Shown: piece by piece, positions 8,612 to 16,815 of the stretch | Layout: each line of letters opens with the position of its first letter | Position numbering within the stretch: position 1 is the stretch's first letter | NCBI RefSeq assembly: GCF_014649715.1 | Contig: NZ_BMTO01000003.1 | Location: 406,029-445,458, forward strand | Length of the DNA: 39,430 nucleotides | Reading direction: 5' to 3' | Source of the DNA: Streptomyces lateritius | GTDB lineage: Bacteria; Actinomycetota; Actinomycetes; Streptomycetales; Streptomycetaceae | Notes under the pieces: generated by a model | Told to the model about the DNA's origin: nothing | Database searches by the model: none | What the model saw: the letters and a program-made list of their open reading frames with translations, nothing else | Program-made: the position numbers and the translations under genes

Positions 8612-8626
8612 CCCCCGGGGCGGGGG
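8612..8626 (-). terminator. Short GC hairpin after nsrR
   Basis: A perfect 6-bp stem (CCCCCG / CGGGGG) with a 3-nt loop starts 7 bp after the nsrR stop. It may attenuate readthrough into hmp; it is too short to be sure. Confidence 0.3.
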
Positions 8627-8632
8627 CGCGGA

Positions 8633-9076
8633 CTACTCCGGTCGGCGGCCGGTCAGCGCGACAAGGACCGGTCCGGCGGGGGAGGCCACGAGGTCGGCCA
8701 CGGTCAGCGCGTCGAGCGTGGCGTAGAACGCCTCCTGCGCCTCGCGCAGTGCCCCGCGCAGACGGCACGCCGCCCGAAGCGGGCACGGTGCGTCGTCGTC
8801 GCAGGCGACGACCTCGCCCCCGCCCTCCAGCTCCCGCACCAGCCAGCCCACCGACGCCCGCCGGCCCAGACCGGTCAGGGCCAGCCCGCCGCCGCGGCCC
8901 CGCCGCGCCTCGACCACACCCAGGTGCTGGAGGCGCGTGATCGCCTTCGCGAGGTGTGCGTGCTGCACACCCATCACCTCGGCCACTTCGCGTGTGGTCG
9001 GAGATTCGCCGTTCTCGGAGACCGCCAGGCGCATCACGGAACGCAGCGCCAGGTCGGTGAACTTGGTCAGTCGCAC
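8633..9076 (-). CDS. nsrR: NsrR, NO-sensing Rrf2-family repressor
   Basis: 147 aa Rrf2-family winged-helix protein. Its three Cys ligands are spaced C92-x5-C98-x5-C104 (CDDDAPCPLRAAC), and Asp8 is present; the S. coelicolor NsrR [4Fe-4S] cluster is held by three Cys with this spacing and Asp8. The HTH spans about residues 27-62 (REVAEVMGVQHAHLAKAI). NO nitrosylates the cluster and releases DNA. GTG 9076 starts the conserved VRLTKFTDLALR. It precedes hmp on the same strand, and an NsrR-like box lies in its own upstream region, so autoregulation is likely. IscR and RirA are less likely given the hmp neighbour. Confidence 0.94.
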   Translation of the reverse strand: MRLTKFTDLALRSVMRLAVSENGESPTTREVAEVMGVQHAHLAKAITRLQHLGVVEARRGRGGGLALTGLGRRASVGWLVRELEGGGEVVACDDDAPCPLRAACRLRGALREAQEAFYATLDALTVADLVASPAGPVLVALTGRRPE

Positions 9077-9092
9077 GGCCCGGACGCTAACA

Positions 9093-9115
9093 AACACGCA
9101 TGTAAGATTCCTGTT
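9093..9115 (-). promoter_or_regulatory. NsrR-type operator upstream of nsrR
   Basis: Read left to right, the site starts AACACGCATGTAAGAT and ends CCTGTT, closely matching, from memory, the site NsrR binds at S. coelicolor hmpA1 (AACACGCATCTGAGAT...). It lies 17 bp upstream of the nsrR start and 121 bp upstream of the divergent cupin gene, which might share the control. Confidence 0.65.
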
Positions 9116-9236
9116 CAAATCGGTGCCCGTGACCTTGTGGGATGTGTCACGGGCGGGACGGACGGGGCGCTTACGACGTCGGGCCCTTGGGGAGGTGGTC
9201 CGTCGGCGGGACGACGCGTAGCGGATGGTGGATCGA

Positions 9237-9659
9237 ATGACGGTGGAAGACGGCGGCTCCTCGCCCCCGGCCGACCGCGGACCGGTGCCGAGGGTCCTCT
9301 TCGGTACGGGAACGCTGAAGGCGCTCGACCCGGAACGGGCCGGCGCGGTGTGGCGGCTGGCGGAGCCCGGTCGGCAGCTCGACGCCAATGTCGTCCGCCT
9401 TCCGCCCGGGCGGCGCGTCGAGACCCACACCGAGCCGGATCTCGACGTCCTCCTCCTGGTCGTCACCGGAGACGCCACCCTGGTCACCCCCGAGGGACCG
9501 GTCCCGCTGGACGAAGGCGCCCTCACATGGCTGCCCCACGGCTCCACCCGCGCACTCGTGGCGGGCGACCAGGGCATGTCGTACCTCACCGTCCACCGCC
9601 GCCGCCCGGGCATGCGGATCCGATCCGCCTCCCCCGGCGCGAGGGACGCGGAGCACTGA
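9237..9659 (+). CDS. Small cupin-domain protein
   Basis: 140 aa with a single cupin barrel: VVRLPPGRRVETHTEPDLD with His as a possible metal ligand, then TGDATLVTPEGPVPLDEGALTWLPHGSTRALVAGDQG, the usual cupin motif 2 with a glycine turn. The typical second-motif His appears only as the LPHGS histidine, so metal binding is uncertain and the enzyme activity unknown. ATG 9237 is preferred over the in-frame ATG 9225 because GGTGGATCGA precedes it. It is divergent from nsrR with a 160-bp shared upstream region containing an NsrR-like box, so it may be NO-regulated. Confidence 0.75.
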   Translation: MTVEDGGSSPPADRGPVPRVLFGTGTLKALDPERAGAVWRLAEPGRQLDANVVRLPPGRRVETHTEPDLDVLLLVVTGDATLVTPEGPVPLDEGALTWLPHGSTRALVAGDQGMSYLTVHRRRPGMRIRSASPGARDAEH

Positions 9660-9750
9660 GGGAGGTCCCGTGGTCGACGCCCACGTCGGCCACGCCCTCT
9701 TCTGCTCCTACGGGGGCAACGGTCCGCCGTCGAGCCGCGTCTGTCCAGGC

Positions 9751-10248
9751 ATGATCGAATCTCTCGACCTCTCCGACTCCGACGACCACGACGAGGCCGT
9801 CCGGCCCGGTCCGCTGTGGCGGCATGCCCTGTGGGTGGCGGGCGTCACCGTCACCGGTGTGGCCCTGGGCTGGGCCACCGCCCTGTTCCGCATAGGCCCT
9901 GAGCAATACGGGCTGCCGTCCGCCGCTCCGGGCGACGTGTGGCCGTATCTGTATGCCTGGGCCGCGACCGGCCTCGCGCTCGCGGCAGCGCTGCGGGCGG
10001 CCGCGACCAGAGTGCCCCTCTACGCCCCCGGGCGTATCGCGGTCGTGCTCACGGCCCTCGGAACCCGGCTCTCGCTGGGCTGGCGGCCCGACACCATGGT
10101 GCTGGCCGCGATGGCCGCCGCCGCGCTGACGGCGGCGGTCCTGTGGTGCGCCTTCGCACTGCACGGGTACCGGCGAGGACCCGCGAACCCGTCAGGACCT
10201 GAGAATCCGTCAGGACCCGCGAACCCGTCAGGACCCGCGAACCCGTGA
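9751..10248 (+). CDS. Small integral membrane protein with C-terminal GPANPS repeats
   Basis: 165 aa. After an acidic N-terminus (LDLSDSDDHDE) there are about four hydrophobic segments: around residues 28-47, 64-84, 96-113 and 118-137. No family is recognised. The tail is four copies of a six-residue unit (GPANPS / GPENPS) encoded by an 18-bp tandem repeat, with the stop codon inside the last copy. ATG 9751 is chosen because it directly precedes coding-like sequence; a longer in-frame start at about 9670 is possible, but the intervening residues look non-coding. No strong ribosome site is visible. Confidence 0.6.
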   Translation: MIESLDLSDSDDHDEAVRPGPLWRHALWVAGVTVTGVALGWATALFRIGPEQYGLPSAAPGDVWPYLYAWAATGLALAAALRAAATRVPLYAPGRIAVVLTALGTRLSLGWRPDTMVLAAMAAAALTAAVLWCAFALHGYRRGPANPSGPENPSGPANPSGPANP

Positions 10249-10257
10249 GGACCCGCG
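10177..10257. repeat. 18-bp tandem repeat containing a stop codon
   Basis: Four head-to-tail copies of an 18-bp unit (GGACCCGCGAACCCGTCA and variants) occupy 10177-10194, 10195-10212, 10213-10230 and 10231-10248, with half a fifth copy to 10257. The second copy has diverged at three positions. In the fourth the final TCA is TGA, which ends the membrane-protein frame. Confidence 0.9.
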
Positions 10258-10430
10258 CGGTGCTGCGCGGCACGTCCTGGGCGAACACGTCGTGAAATCG
10301 GTCCGCCCGCAGCCTGAGGTCGGCATGGGGCCCGCCCTCCGGCCGGGGCGCGGCCACCTGGGGCAGTGCTCCGACCGCGGCGCCCGCCACCGTCGCGCGG
10401 TCTCCGCAGGGCCGGCGGTCGAAACAGCGA

Positions 10431-10469
10431 GGCGCGCTCCCCGTACCGTGCGGGTACAGGGAGCGCGCC
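10431..10469. terminator. Bidirectional terminator hairpin between convergent genes
   Basis: GGCGCGCTCCCCGTACC (10431-10447) pairs with 10452-10469 over about 16 bp with one mismatch around a 4-nt loop. It sits between the plus-strand membrane protein and the minus-strand hydrolase operon, 15 bp from the latter's stop. Confidence 0.8.
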
Positions 10470-10483
10470 GGCCGGCCGTCTTG

Positions 10484-11206
10484 TCAGCGCGTGGCTCGGA
10501 CCGCGTCACGGATCAGTTCGGCCACCTCCCTGGGGCGGGACAGCGCGACGGCGTGCGAGGCGCCCTCGAGCTCGACGATCGTCGCCCCGGCGCGCTTCGC
10601 ACCGAAACGCTGGACCTCCGGGTTGATCGCCTGGTCCGCGGCGGCGACGAGCGCCCAGGACGGCTTGGTCTTCCACGCGGCGGCCGAGGCCGGCTCGGTG
10701 AAGGCGGACGCGGCGAGTGGCCGCTGCGCCACCGCCAGGACCTTGGTGACGGCGGCCGGGACGTCGGCGGCGAAGATCTCCGGGAAGGCGTCGGCCTTGA
10801 TAGTGACCTCGACGGCGGGCTCCGCGCCCTGCACGGGGTACGTCGCCTCCTTCAGGTTGCTGACCAGCGGCGAGAGCGGGAAGCGGCCCTGCAGCTCGCC
10901 GAGGCTCTCGCCTTCGTCGGTGGCGTACGCGGCGATGTAGACCAGGCCGACGACGTTCTCGGCGGTGCCGGCGACCGAGATGAGCGCCCCGCCGTAGGAG
11001 TGGCCGACCAGGACCACCGGGCCGTCGATCTGGGCCGCCACGGAGGCGATGTACGCGGCGTCGGACGCCAGGCCGCGCAGCGGGTTCGGCGGCGCGACCA
11101 CGGGGATGTCGTGATTCCGCAGTTCCGTGATGACCCCGGTCCAGCTTGCCGCGTCCGCGAACGCTCCGTGGACCAGAACGGCCGTGGGGGTGGAGTTCGT
11201 TGTCAT
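10484..11206 (-). CDS. Alpha/beta hydrolase, esterase-like
   Basis: 240 aa single-domain alpha/beta hydrolase. The oxyanion-hole segment is LVHGAFADAASW, the nucleophile Ser70 lies in GHSYGG, the acid is Asp191 (AADQAINPE) and the base His218 (GASHAV). No signal peptide, so probably cytoplasmic. This compact type (SalR/EstC-like) is common in actinomycetes and the substrate cannot be predicted. ATG 11206 follows GGAGAGCAGACAGAC. It is the second gene of an operon with the HSL-type hydrolase 68 bp upstream; the gap is a pure polypyrimidine run on the coding strand. Confidence 0.88.
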   Translation of the reverse strand: MTTNSTPTAVLVHGAFADAASWTGVITELRNHDIPVVAPPNPLRGLASDAAYIASVAAQIDGPVVLVGHSYGGALISVAGTAENVVGLVYIAAYATDEGESLGELQGRFPLSPLVSNLKEATYPVQGAEPAVEVTIKADAFPEIFAADVPAAVTKVLAVAQRPLAASAFTEPASAAAWKTKPSWALVAAADQAINPEVQRFGAKRAGATIVELEGASHAVALSRPREVAELIRDAVRATR

Positions 11207-11226
11207 GTCTGTCTGCTCTCCTGCTT

Positions 11227-11265
11227 GGGGAAGGGAAGGGAAAAGAAGGGAGGAAGAGAAGGGAA
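11227..11265. other. 39-nt uninterrupted purine tract between two hydrolase genes
   Basis: Plus-strand 11227-11265 contains only G and A, with four-base periodic GGGAA-type units; the transcript, read from the minus strand, is a C/U run there. Such mirror-like purine tracts can form triplex DNA. A role in messenger processing between the two genes is possible but unproven. Confidence 0.6.
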
Positions 11266-11274
11266 CGCGCGGGG

Positions 11275-12255
<981 letters not shown>

Positions 12256-13172
12256 GAGGGTCTCCTGCTGGTTCGGTGATGTGCCGGTGTCGCCGACGCG
12301 TGACTCCGCGCGAACACCGCGATCCGCGGGGGAGCCGTCGATCGCCACGCTAAGAGCCACGAAGCGGGGCGGCTTGACCACCAGCGCACAGGTCGTGATG
12401 CGGGAGCGCACGGAACCACGGGGCGTGCACGGCCGGAACGCGGGCCGGCGAGGAGAGCGGCTGCACTGCCGTCGGCCACCCGGCCGGACCGCAACCGCGC
12501 CCGTAGCCGGCGCGGCACGAGCGTCTGAGCCGCCCTTGCCCACGTGGTCGTAAGAGCCGTCAGCAGTTGGACGGTGGACTACCTGATCGAGGAACTCCTC
12601 CGCAGGCACGAGGAGGACCAGCGCGAACACGTCGGCACCGGCCCACCCGACGCGTCACCGAGCACCCAGCCGGACCGACGACTGCACACCGCAGGCATCC
12701 GCATGCGGGCCACTGAACCGCCGGGCGCCGGACCTCGGGACACGTGGTGCGGTGCGCCCCGCCGAGCCGCCGCCCGCCGCCGGCGGTTCGGCGGCGACGG
12801 TCGATCCAAGGGACTACCTCTCGGGCACCCACGACCGGGGACACCTCATCGGCGACCGGTTCGGCGGCCGGGGAACGCACGTTGAGCCGCATCGCCGTAC
12901 TGGTGGGAGACCGACTCGTCCTTCGCCGCCTCGGGCGCGGCCGGCGTTGGGCCCGCCGGCCCCATGCATCCCCGCCACGACGAGCAGCGCGAGCACAAGG
13001 GCACCGCGGCGATCCCGCCCTTCGCCCAAGCCCTGCGGCACGCCCGCCACCTCCATGGCCGGCCTCGCCGCCGGAGCCCGCACCGCCACCGTCCCGCACG
13101 GGGATCAAAAGGTGCTTTTCGCGGTTGAGGGTGTGGTCGGGCCGCACACGTGGGCCGGCGGTCGGCGCTCAC
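12256..13172. other. 917-bp region without an intact gene
   Basis: No frame keeps a coding look across this stretch. Short pieces with strong third-position GC appear on the plus strand: WTVDYLIEELLRRHEED near 12568-12620, the nuclease-like DRGHLIGDRFGG near 12830-12865, and HDEQREHKGTAA near 12976-13011. They are in different frames, suggesting degraded genes. The promoter of the HSL-type hydrolase should lie just right of 12255. Long open frames on both strands here are side effects of high GC. Confidence 0.5.
12800..12886 (+). pseudogene. Relic of a DNA/RNA non-specific endonuclease (toxin type)
   Basis: The plus-strand frame reads VDPRDYLSGTHDRGHLIGDR and then FGGRGTH. DxGHLIGdrFGG is the active-site signature of the Endonuclea_NS_2 nucleases found at the C-termini of polymorphic toxins, with the catalytic His in GHLI. 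The residues that should follow (NLVPQ...N..., carrying the metal-binding Asn) are absent in all frames, and no start or upstream domain is recognisable. So only about 29 residues remain. A chance match is possible but the motif is specific. Confidence 0.4.
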
Positions 13173-14426
13173 TCAGCCTTCCTCGGCGCGTTCCTCCCCG
13201 TCCCCGCGCCGACGGCGCGCTCGCTCCGCGATCCCGCTGGACAGCTTGCCCTTCACCGAGCCGGCCCGGTCGAGGGTCTCGTTGCCGAGGCTTCTGGCGG
13301 CATCGACGCCCTTCGCTCCTGTCTCGAGCGCCTTGTCCCTCGCCTCCGCGGCCGCGTCCACCCATCGTCTCGCCTCCGATGACCGGCGGCCCGACTCAAT
13401 CCCGAGGCGCCCGTGGAAGTCATGGACGCCGGTCGCGACATGGTTGCTCGACTGGACTACGGCCGGGGACTTGGCCGGGTGCAGCAACACCTTCGCGTTG
13501 GCGGTGCCGGCAGCCGCATTCATCCTGGCCACCAGCCGCTCGGTGCTCCGCGAGATGTGTTCCAGCCGGTCCTGCCGGGCAGCCTTCAGTCCGAGGCGGT
13601 GCCCGTTCAGCTCCTCCGGAGACGCGTCCAGCACCCGGTCGAGTTCGAGCACGGCGATCGCGTCCTGGAGCTGGAAGCAGCGAGCCAGAACAGCGAGCCA
13701 CTCCCGAACCCCGGACTCGGCTTCCCTGGCCGTCGTGGCGAGATCACCGATCTTGGTCTTGCGCTCCATCTTCTCCGCGAGTGCGTCGAGTTGACGCAAT
13801 GCGTACGCCTGGGTCTCCGCGATCGTCGCCGGCGCGGCCTGCACCTTCGACCACGTGATCTCGTCGACCCTGCCCCTCTTCTCGCGAATGGTCATGGCCT
13901 CCTCGATGACGAAGCCCACTCCGATCACGCGGGCCAACACCGAGTCCTTCTGGGCGCGCAGCACGTCGTCGACCTTCTCGTTGATCGTTGCGAGATAGTC
14001 GGTGATCTCGTCCATGGTCTGCTGCATCGCAATCTGCGCCATGATCCCCGCAGCACCAGCAAGAACCGCGGGGTTGGTCAGAAGCGAGCGGGGCCCCTTC
14101 ACGAATTCGACGAATCCTCTGACCTGGCCCTTGTGCCCCTTCACCACACCTGTGCTGAGGCCCGTCTTCGAGCTTTCCCTCAGCCCGTACTTCTTGACAA
14201 GCTGTGCGGACTCCCGGGTCAGCTTCACCCAGCGACCGGAGTCGGCGGCAATCTCCGAACCCGCCTGCGCGACTACAGCCCCGGTACCGACGACGGACTT
14301 GAGCCGTTGCACTCCGAGGTCCTTCGATGACAGTCCCTCCGATACGAGGAAACCTTCGACGTCCGTCGCATTCCCGATGACCGCCAGTCCATCACCGTCA
14401 CTGATCAGCTGAATCTCGTGGTCCAT
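13173..14426 (-). CDS. Unrecognised 417-aa actinomycete protein
   Basis: I do not recognise a family. Features seen: a folded N-terminus of about 90 residues (HEIQLISDGDGLAVIGNATDV), a weakly hydrophobic segment at about 118-136 (NPAVLAGAAGIMAQIAMQQ), long helical stretches with coiled-coil character (about 137-330, e.g. ITDYLATINEKVDDVLRAQ), and a highly charged Arg/Glu C-terminus. No signal peptide is seen and Cys is rare. ATG 14426 follows AGGAGCGGGCG, so the start is secure. Codon third positions are less GC-biased than in flanking genes, hinting at transfer. It lies beside a GNAT gene on the same strand and near a nuclease relic. Confidence 0.75.
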   Translation of the reverse strand: MDHEIQLISDGDGLAVIGNATDVEGFLVSEGLSSKDLGVQRLKSVVGTGAVVAQAGSEIAADSGRWVKLTRESAQLVKKYGLRESSKTGLSTGVVKGHKGQVRGFVEFVKGPRSLLTNPAVLAGAAGIMAQIAMQQTMDEITDYLATINEKVDDVLRAQKDSVLARVIGVGFVIEEAMTIREKRGRVDEITWSKVQAAPATIAETQAYALRQLDALAEKMERKTKIGDLATTAREAESGVREWLAVLARCFQLQDAIAVLELDRVLDASPEELNGHRLGLKAARQDRLEHISRSTERLVARMNAAAGTANAKVLLHPAKSPAVVQSSNHVATGVHDFHGRLGIESGRRSSEARRWVDAAAEARDKALETGAKGVDAARSLGNETLDRAGSVKGKLSSGIAERARRRRGDGEERAEEG

Positions 14427-14671
14427 CGCCCGCTCCTGAAGTGGCTACTCGCAGTTGAAGGTAGTCGGGGTGCGCGCGCTGATCGGCGGGCAGGGGCCGA
14501 GGTCTTCCGATGATGGGAGATCACCCCTGCACACCGGGGCCGATCTGCTCCCCGCCCGGCCGGGCGACCCCCGTACGCCGATCTCAGCCGCCCCCGGCAA
14601 CAGCTCCTGCCCGCGGTCGCCGACCTGGAAGAAGGCCGATCGACGAATGTCCGTGGGCCACGGAAGAAGTG

Positions 14672-15220
14672 CTAGACCTCGGGAAGGGAAGGATCGGGCG
14701 TCCAGGGAGCTGGCGCGGTGATGGACCAACGTTCGTGGTCGCGCCAGGCCCCGTTGATGTAGAGATAGGCGGGTGACATGCCTTCGTAACGAAAGCCCAG
14801 GCGCTGGACCAAGGACAAAGACGCCTTGTTCGCCGGCTGAATGTTCGCCTCCAGCCGGTGGAGCCGCAGGTCGTCGAAGGCGTGCTGCAAGGCGAGGGTG
14901 AGCCCTTCGGCCATGTAACCCCGCCTCGCGGACGGAACGAAAGCCGCATAGCCGAGGGACGCGCCCTGGTAACGGCCCCGGATGATCGAGTTGATGTTGA
15001 CCATGCCGGCAGCTGCGCCGGTCTCCTGAACGCGGATCACGAAGCCCCGGTTGGTGCCATCGCTGAAGCGGCTCATCCAGCGCCGGAACTCCTCCGGTGT
15101 CGCGGGCAGTTGCATCCACGGCGCATGGAGCTCGGCGCTGGCCCTCACGCGTGAGCAGAACTCGTCCTGGTCGGCGAGGGTGAGCGGAGAGAGCTCGACC
15201 CGTGACGGCATATGGGGCAT
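14672..15220 (-). CDS. GNAT N-acetyltransferase, RimJ/RimL type
   Basis: 182 aa covering the whole RimJ/RimL-like acetyltransferase fold: SPLTLADQDEF at the start, the acceptor region, motif A with the acetyl-CoA loop (PSARRGYMAEGLTLAL), and motif B with RLEANIQPANKASLSLVQRL followed by GFRYEG. This subgroup acetylates ribosomal-protein or other N-terminal amines, or small molecules; the substrate is unknown. In-frame ATGs at 15220 and 15211 are both possible, with no clear ribosome site for either. It precedes the 417-aa gene by 245 bp on the same strand, a gap in which nothing else is seen. Confidence 0.85.
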   Translation of the reverse strand: MPHMPSRVELSPLTLADQDEFCSRVRASAELHAPWMQLPATPEEFRRWMSRFSDGTNRGFVIRVQETGAAAGMVNINSIIRGRYQGASLGYAAFVPSARRGYMAEGLTLALQHAFDDLRLHRLEANIQPANKASLSLVQRLGFRYEGMSPAYLYINGAWRDHERWSITAPAPWTPDPSLPEV

Positions 15221-15267
15221 GACCCAATGTTAGGGCCTCATCTGAACAGACGATCACCGGTCAAGTC

Positions 15268-15393
15268 CTAGTCGCCGGGGTCAGGCTCCTTCTGTCCCGA
15301 CTTCTTCGCACAGTCCGGACACAACGAGGCGCTCCACGTACCCGTGTGCCGGGCACCGCACTTCGTGCACTTCAGTTCATTCGACCGGGCCAT
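15268..15393 (-). CDS. 41-aa zinc-ribbon microprotein
   Basis: A complete tiny gene: ATG 15393 behind ACGGAGGGGCC, stop TAG at 15268. Two CxxC knuckles, CTKC (9-12) and CPDC (25-28), are separated by 12 residues (GARHTGTWSASL), a classic zinc-ribbon spacing. The tail is charged (AKKSGQKEPDPGD). Such small zinc ribbons may bind nucleic acid or a protein partner; no function is known to me. It lies 60 bp downstream of the 96-aa gene and 48 bp upstream of the GNAT gene, all on the minus strand, so a co-transcribed set is plausible. Confidence 0.75.
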   Translation of the reverse strand: MARSNELKCTKCGARHTGTWSASLCPDCAKKSGQKEPDPGD

Positions 15394-15453
15394 GGCCCCT
15401 CCGTAGCGTGAAAGTGTGTTGCCTGCGATCGCTGCCGCCGTCAGTACCGGTAC

Positions 15454-15744
15454 CTAGTCGGGGGCCGGTCCCAGAACTTCGGTGATCTCCCCCAGGAACT
15501 CGCGCCATGGCTCGGCCTCCGCGTCGCCACCGTTCTGGAGGGCACTGGCCCACCCCTGCATGACCCACAACCGGTAGTCGTTCCAGATGTGCCCGTTGCC
15601 CGGCGGCAAGAGGATCGCCGCTTCGAGGAGACGTCTGTACATCTCCGGCCTGGCCTCGGTGAAGAGCATGCCCTGGTCAATGGCCTGCTGGTAGCCGCCG
15701 ATCTCTTCGAAAAGAACCTTCAGCCGGTCCATGGTGCTGGTCAC
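15454..15744 (-). CDS. Conserved-looking 96-aa protein of unknown function
   Basis: GTG 15744 follows an excellent ribosome site, AGGAGGACGA, which decides the start although the frame stays open far upstream. The protein (MDRLKVLFEEIGGYQQAID, then MYRRLLEAAILLPPGNGHIW) is soluble, mostly helical and acidic at the C-terminus. No motif or family is recognised. It heads the minus-strand group with the zinc-ribbon microprotein and the GNAT gene. Confidence 0.7.
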   Translation of the reverse strand: MTSTMDRLKVLFEEIGGYQQAIDQGMLFTEARPEMYRRLLEAAILLPPGNGHIWNDYRLWVMQGWASALQNGGDAEAEPWREFLGEITEVLGPAPD

Positions 15745-16069
15745 TCGTCCTCCTGTGCGTCGCTCGCGCGCTTGTGCCAGGGCCGGTGTGGGGAGCGTCC
15801 GGGGTGCCAACGGTAGGTGGGAGTGGCCGCGTTGGCAGGGTATTGCGCAGGGTCGGACCCTTGCGGGCGGGGCGATCTTCGCTACGTCGAAGCCCTTCCG
15901 CGTGTAGACGCGACGTGTCGTCGTCGACCCAACAGTCGTGCGGACCGATGGCGCTCCTGTGTCCTCGGACGGTGCGTCCTGCCGGAACCCCTCAGGAGGC
16001 GGCGCAGTTGTCGATGGCGTCACCCTGGTGGTCCGAAGGGCGAGCCGGAGCTGTATGCGGTCCTGGGCT
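15745..16069. other. Gap without a gene, upstream of the 96-aa gene
   Basis: 325 bp in which no frame on either strand carries recognisable protein. Stop-free frames cross it but have mixed third-position bias. It should contain the promoter for the minus-strand group, and its right edge adjoins the transposase relic. Confidence 0.5.
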
Positions 16070-16240
16070 TGCGGTCGGCCTCCAAGATTCGACCCCGTCG
16101 ACCACCGGGAGCGCCACGCGGTCGGTGTGCCATCAACCGGCTGAAGCGGCACCGGGCCGTGGCCACCCGGTACGAGAAGTTGGCGGTCCGCTACGAAGCC
16201 ACCCCGCTCGTCGCCGCCATCGACGAGCGGCTGTGTCGTA
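16070..16240 (+). mobile_element. IS5-family transposase relic (C-terminal fragment, frameshifted)
   Basis: One frame reads CGRPPRFDPVDHRERHAV (16070-16123). A second frame continues INRLKRHRAVATRYEKLAVR and then YEATPLVAAIDERL (16132-16240). Together they match the C-terminus of Streptomyces IS5-type DDE transposases (GGRPP.FD...RHAVE.GIN.LK..RAVATRYDKLAVRYEAT...AAI..WL), including the catalytic Glu region. The frames join only if one base is restored near 16124-16128, and the usual terminal stop is missing. No upstream transposase half or terminal repeats are seen. Confidence 0.75.
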
Positions 16241-16245
16241 CGGCG

Positions 16246-16710
16246 TCAGTTCAGCGTACGGCGTGCGACGGCGAGGAACTCCGCCTTGAACGGTTCCAGG
16301 CGCTCGGCCACACAACGCTTCGTTGTGCTCCTGCCAGACCGCCTGGTTCAGGGCGCGTGCGCAGGCCGTCGTCGGCGTATGGAGGTCAGGAGCGCACGGC
16401 AACTGGACGCCGTTCTCCGCTATGCGCAGGCCGTCCACCGCCGGCCTGGCTGTCCGGTACCACTCATCACCCACCTCCCAGTGGGGCGGCCGTGCATGAG
16501 CCACGCCCTCGGCCTCCAGCGCGAACCGAACGAACTCCAACACGGCCCTGATCTGCTCGGCACGTCGCTCCTCCGCCGGCGTCGCAGCCCTCCTCGCTCC
16601 TCAGCCCGGTCGGCTGCCCGCTGTGTCGTGCGTTGGGTCAGACAGGTCAGCGCACCTCCCACGGCCACACCGACCATCGAGAGCACGGGCGTCCACAGAG
16701 CACTTGTCAT
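16246..16710 (-). pseudogene. Twice-frameshifted small membrane-anchored hypothetical
   Basis: From ATG 16710 the frame starts MTSALWTPVLSMVGVAVGGA (one N-terminal hydrophobic segment) and runs to AADRAEERGG. The sense then shifts to a second frame, AEERRAEQIRAVLEFVRFAL and onward to LNQAVWQEHNEAL. It shifts again to VAERLEPFKAEFLAVARRTL-N and a stop at 16246. Each change needs a single-base indel (near 16585 and near 16315). With both corrected it would be a protein of about 155 aa of a type often seen in Streptomyces beside phage or plasmid remnants; I know no function. The stop lies only 6 bp from the IS5 relic. Sequencing error is an alternative, but two errors in 470 bp are unlikely. Confidence 0.65.
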
Positions 16711-16815
16711 GCCCGACTACTACGAGCCTCTGCTCACCGCCACTGTCAATTCCCGCTGGCTACTCGGGGCAGGCTCGCTCGCCCTGGACGCAACCCGATC
16801 GGAGAAGCATTTTCG

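Noticed and set aside
10431..10469. Attachment site or recombination site
   Set aside because: It is a simple hairpin between convergent genes, with no integrase or tRNA nearby, so a terminator is enough.
12752..13858. Long plus-strand open frame at 12752-13858
   Set aside because: Apart from the short nuclease-like piece it is Pro/Arg/Ser-rich high-GC noise running opposite the 417-aa gene.
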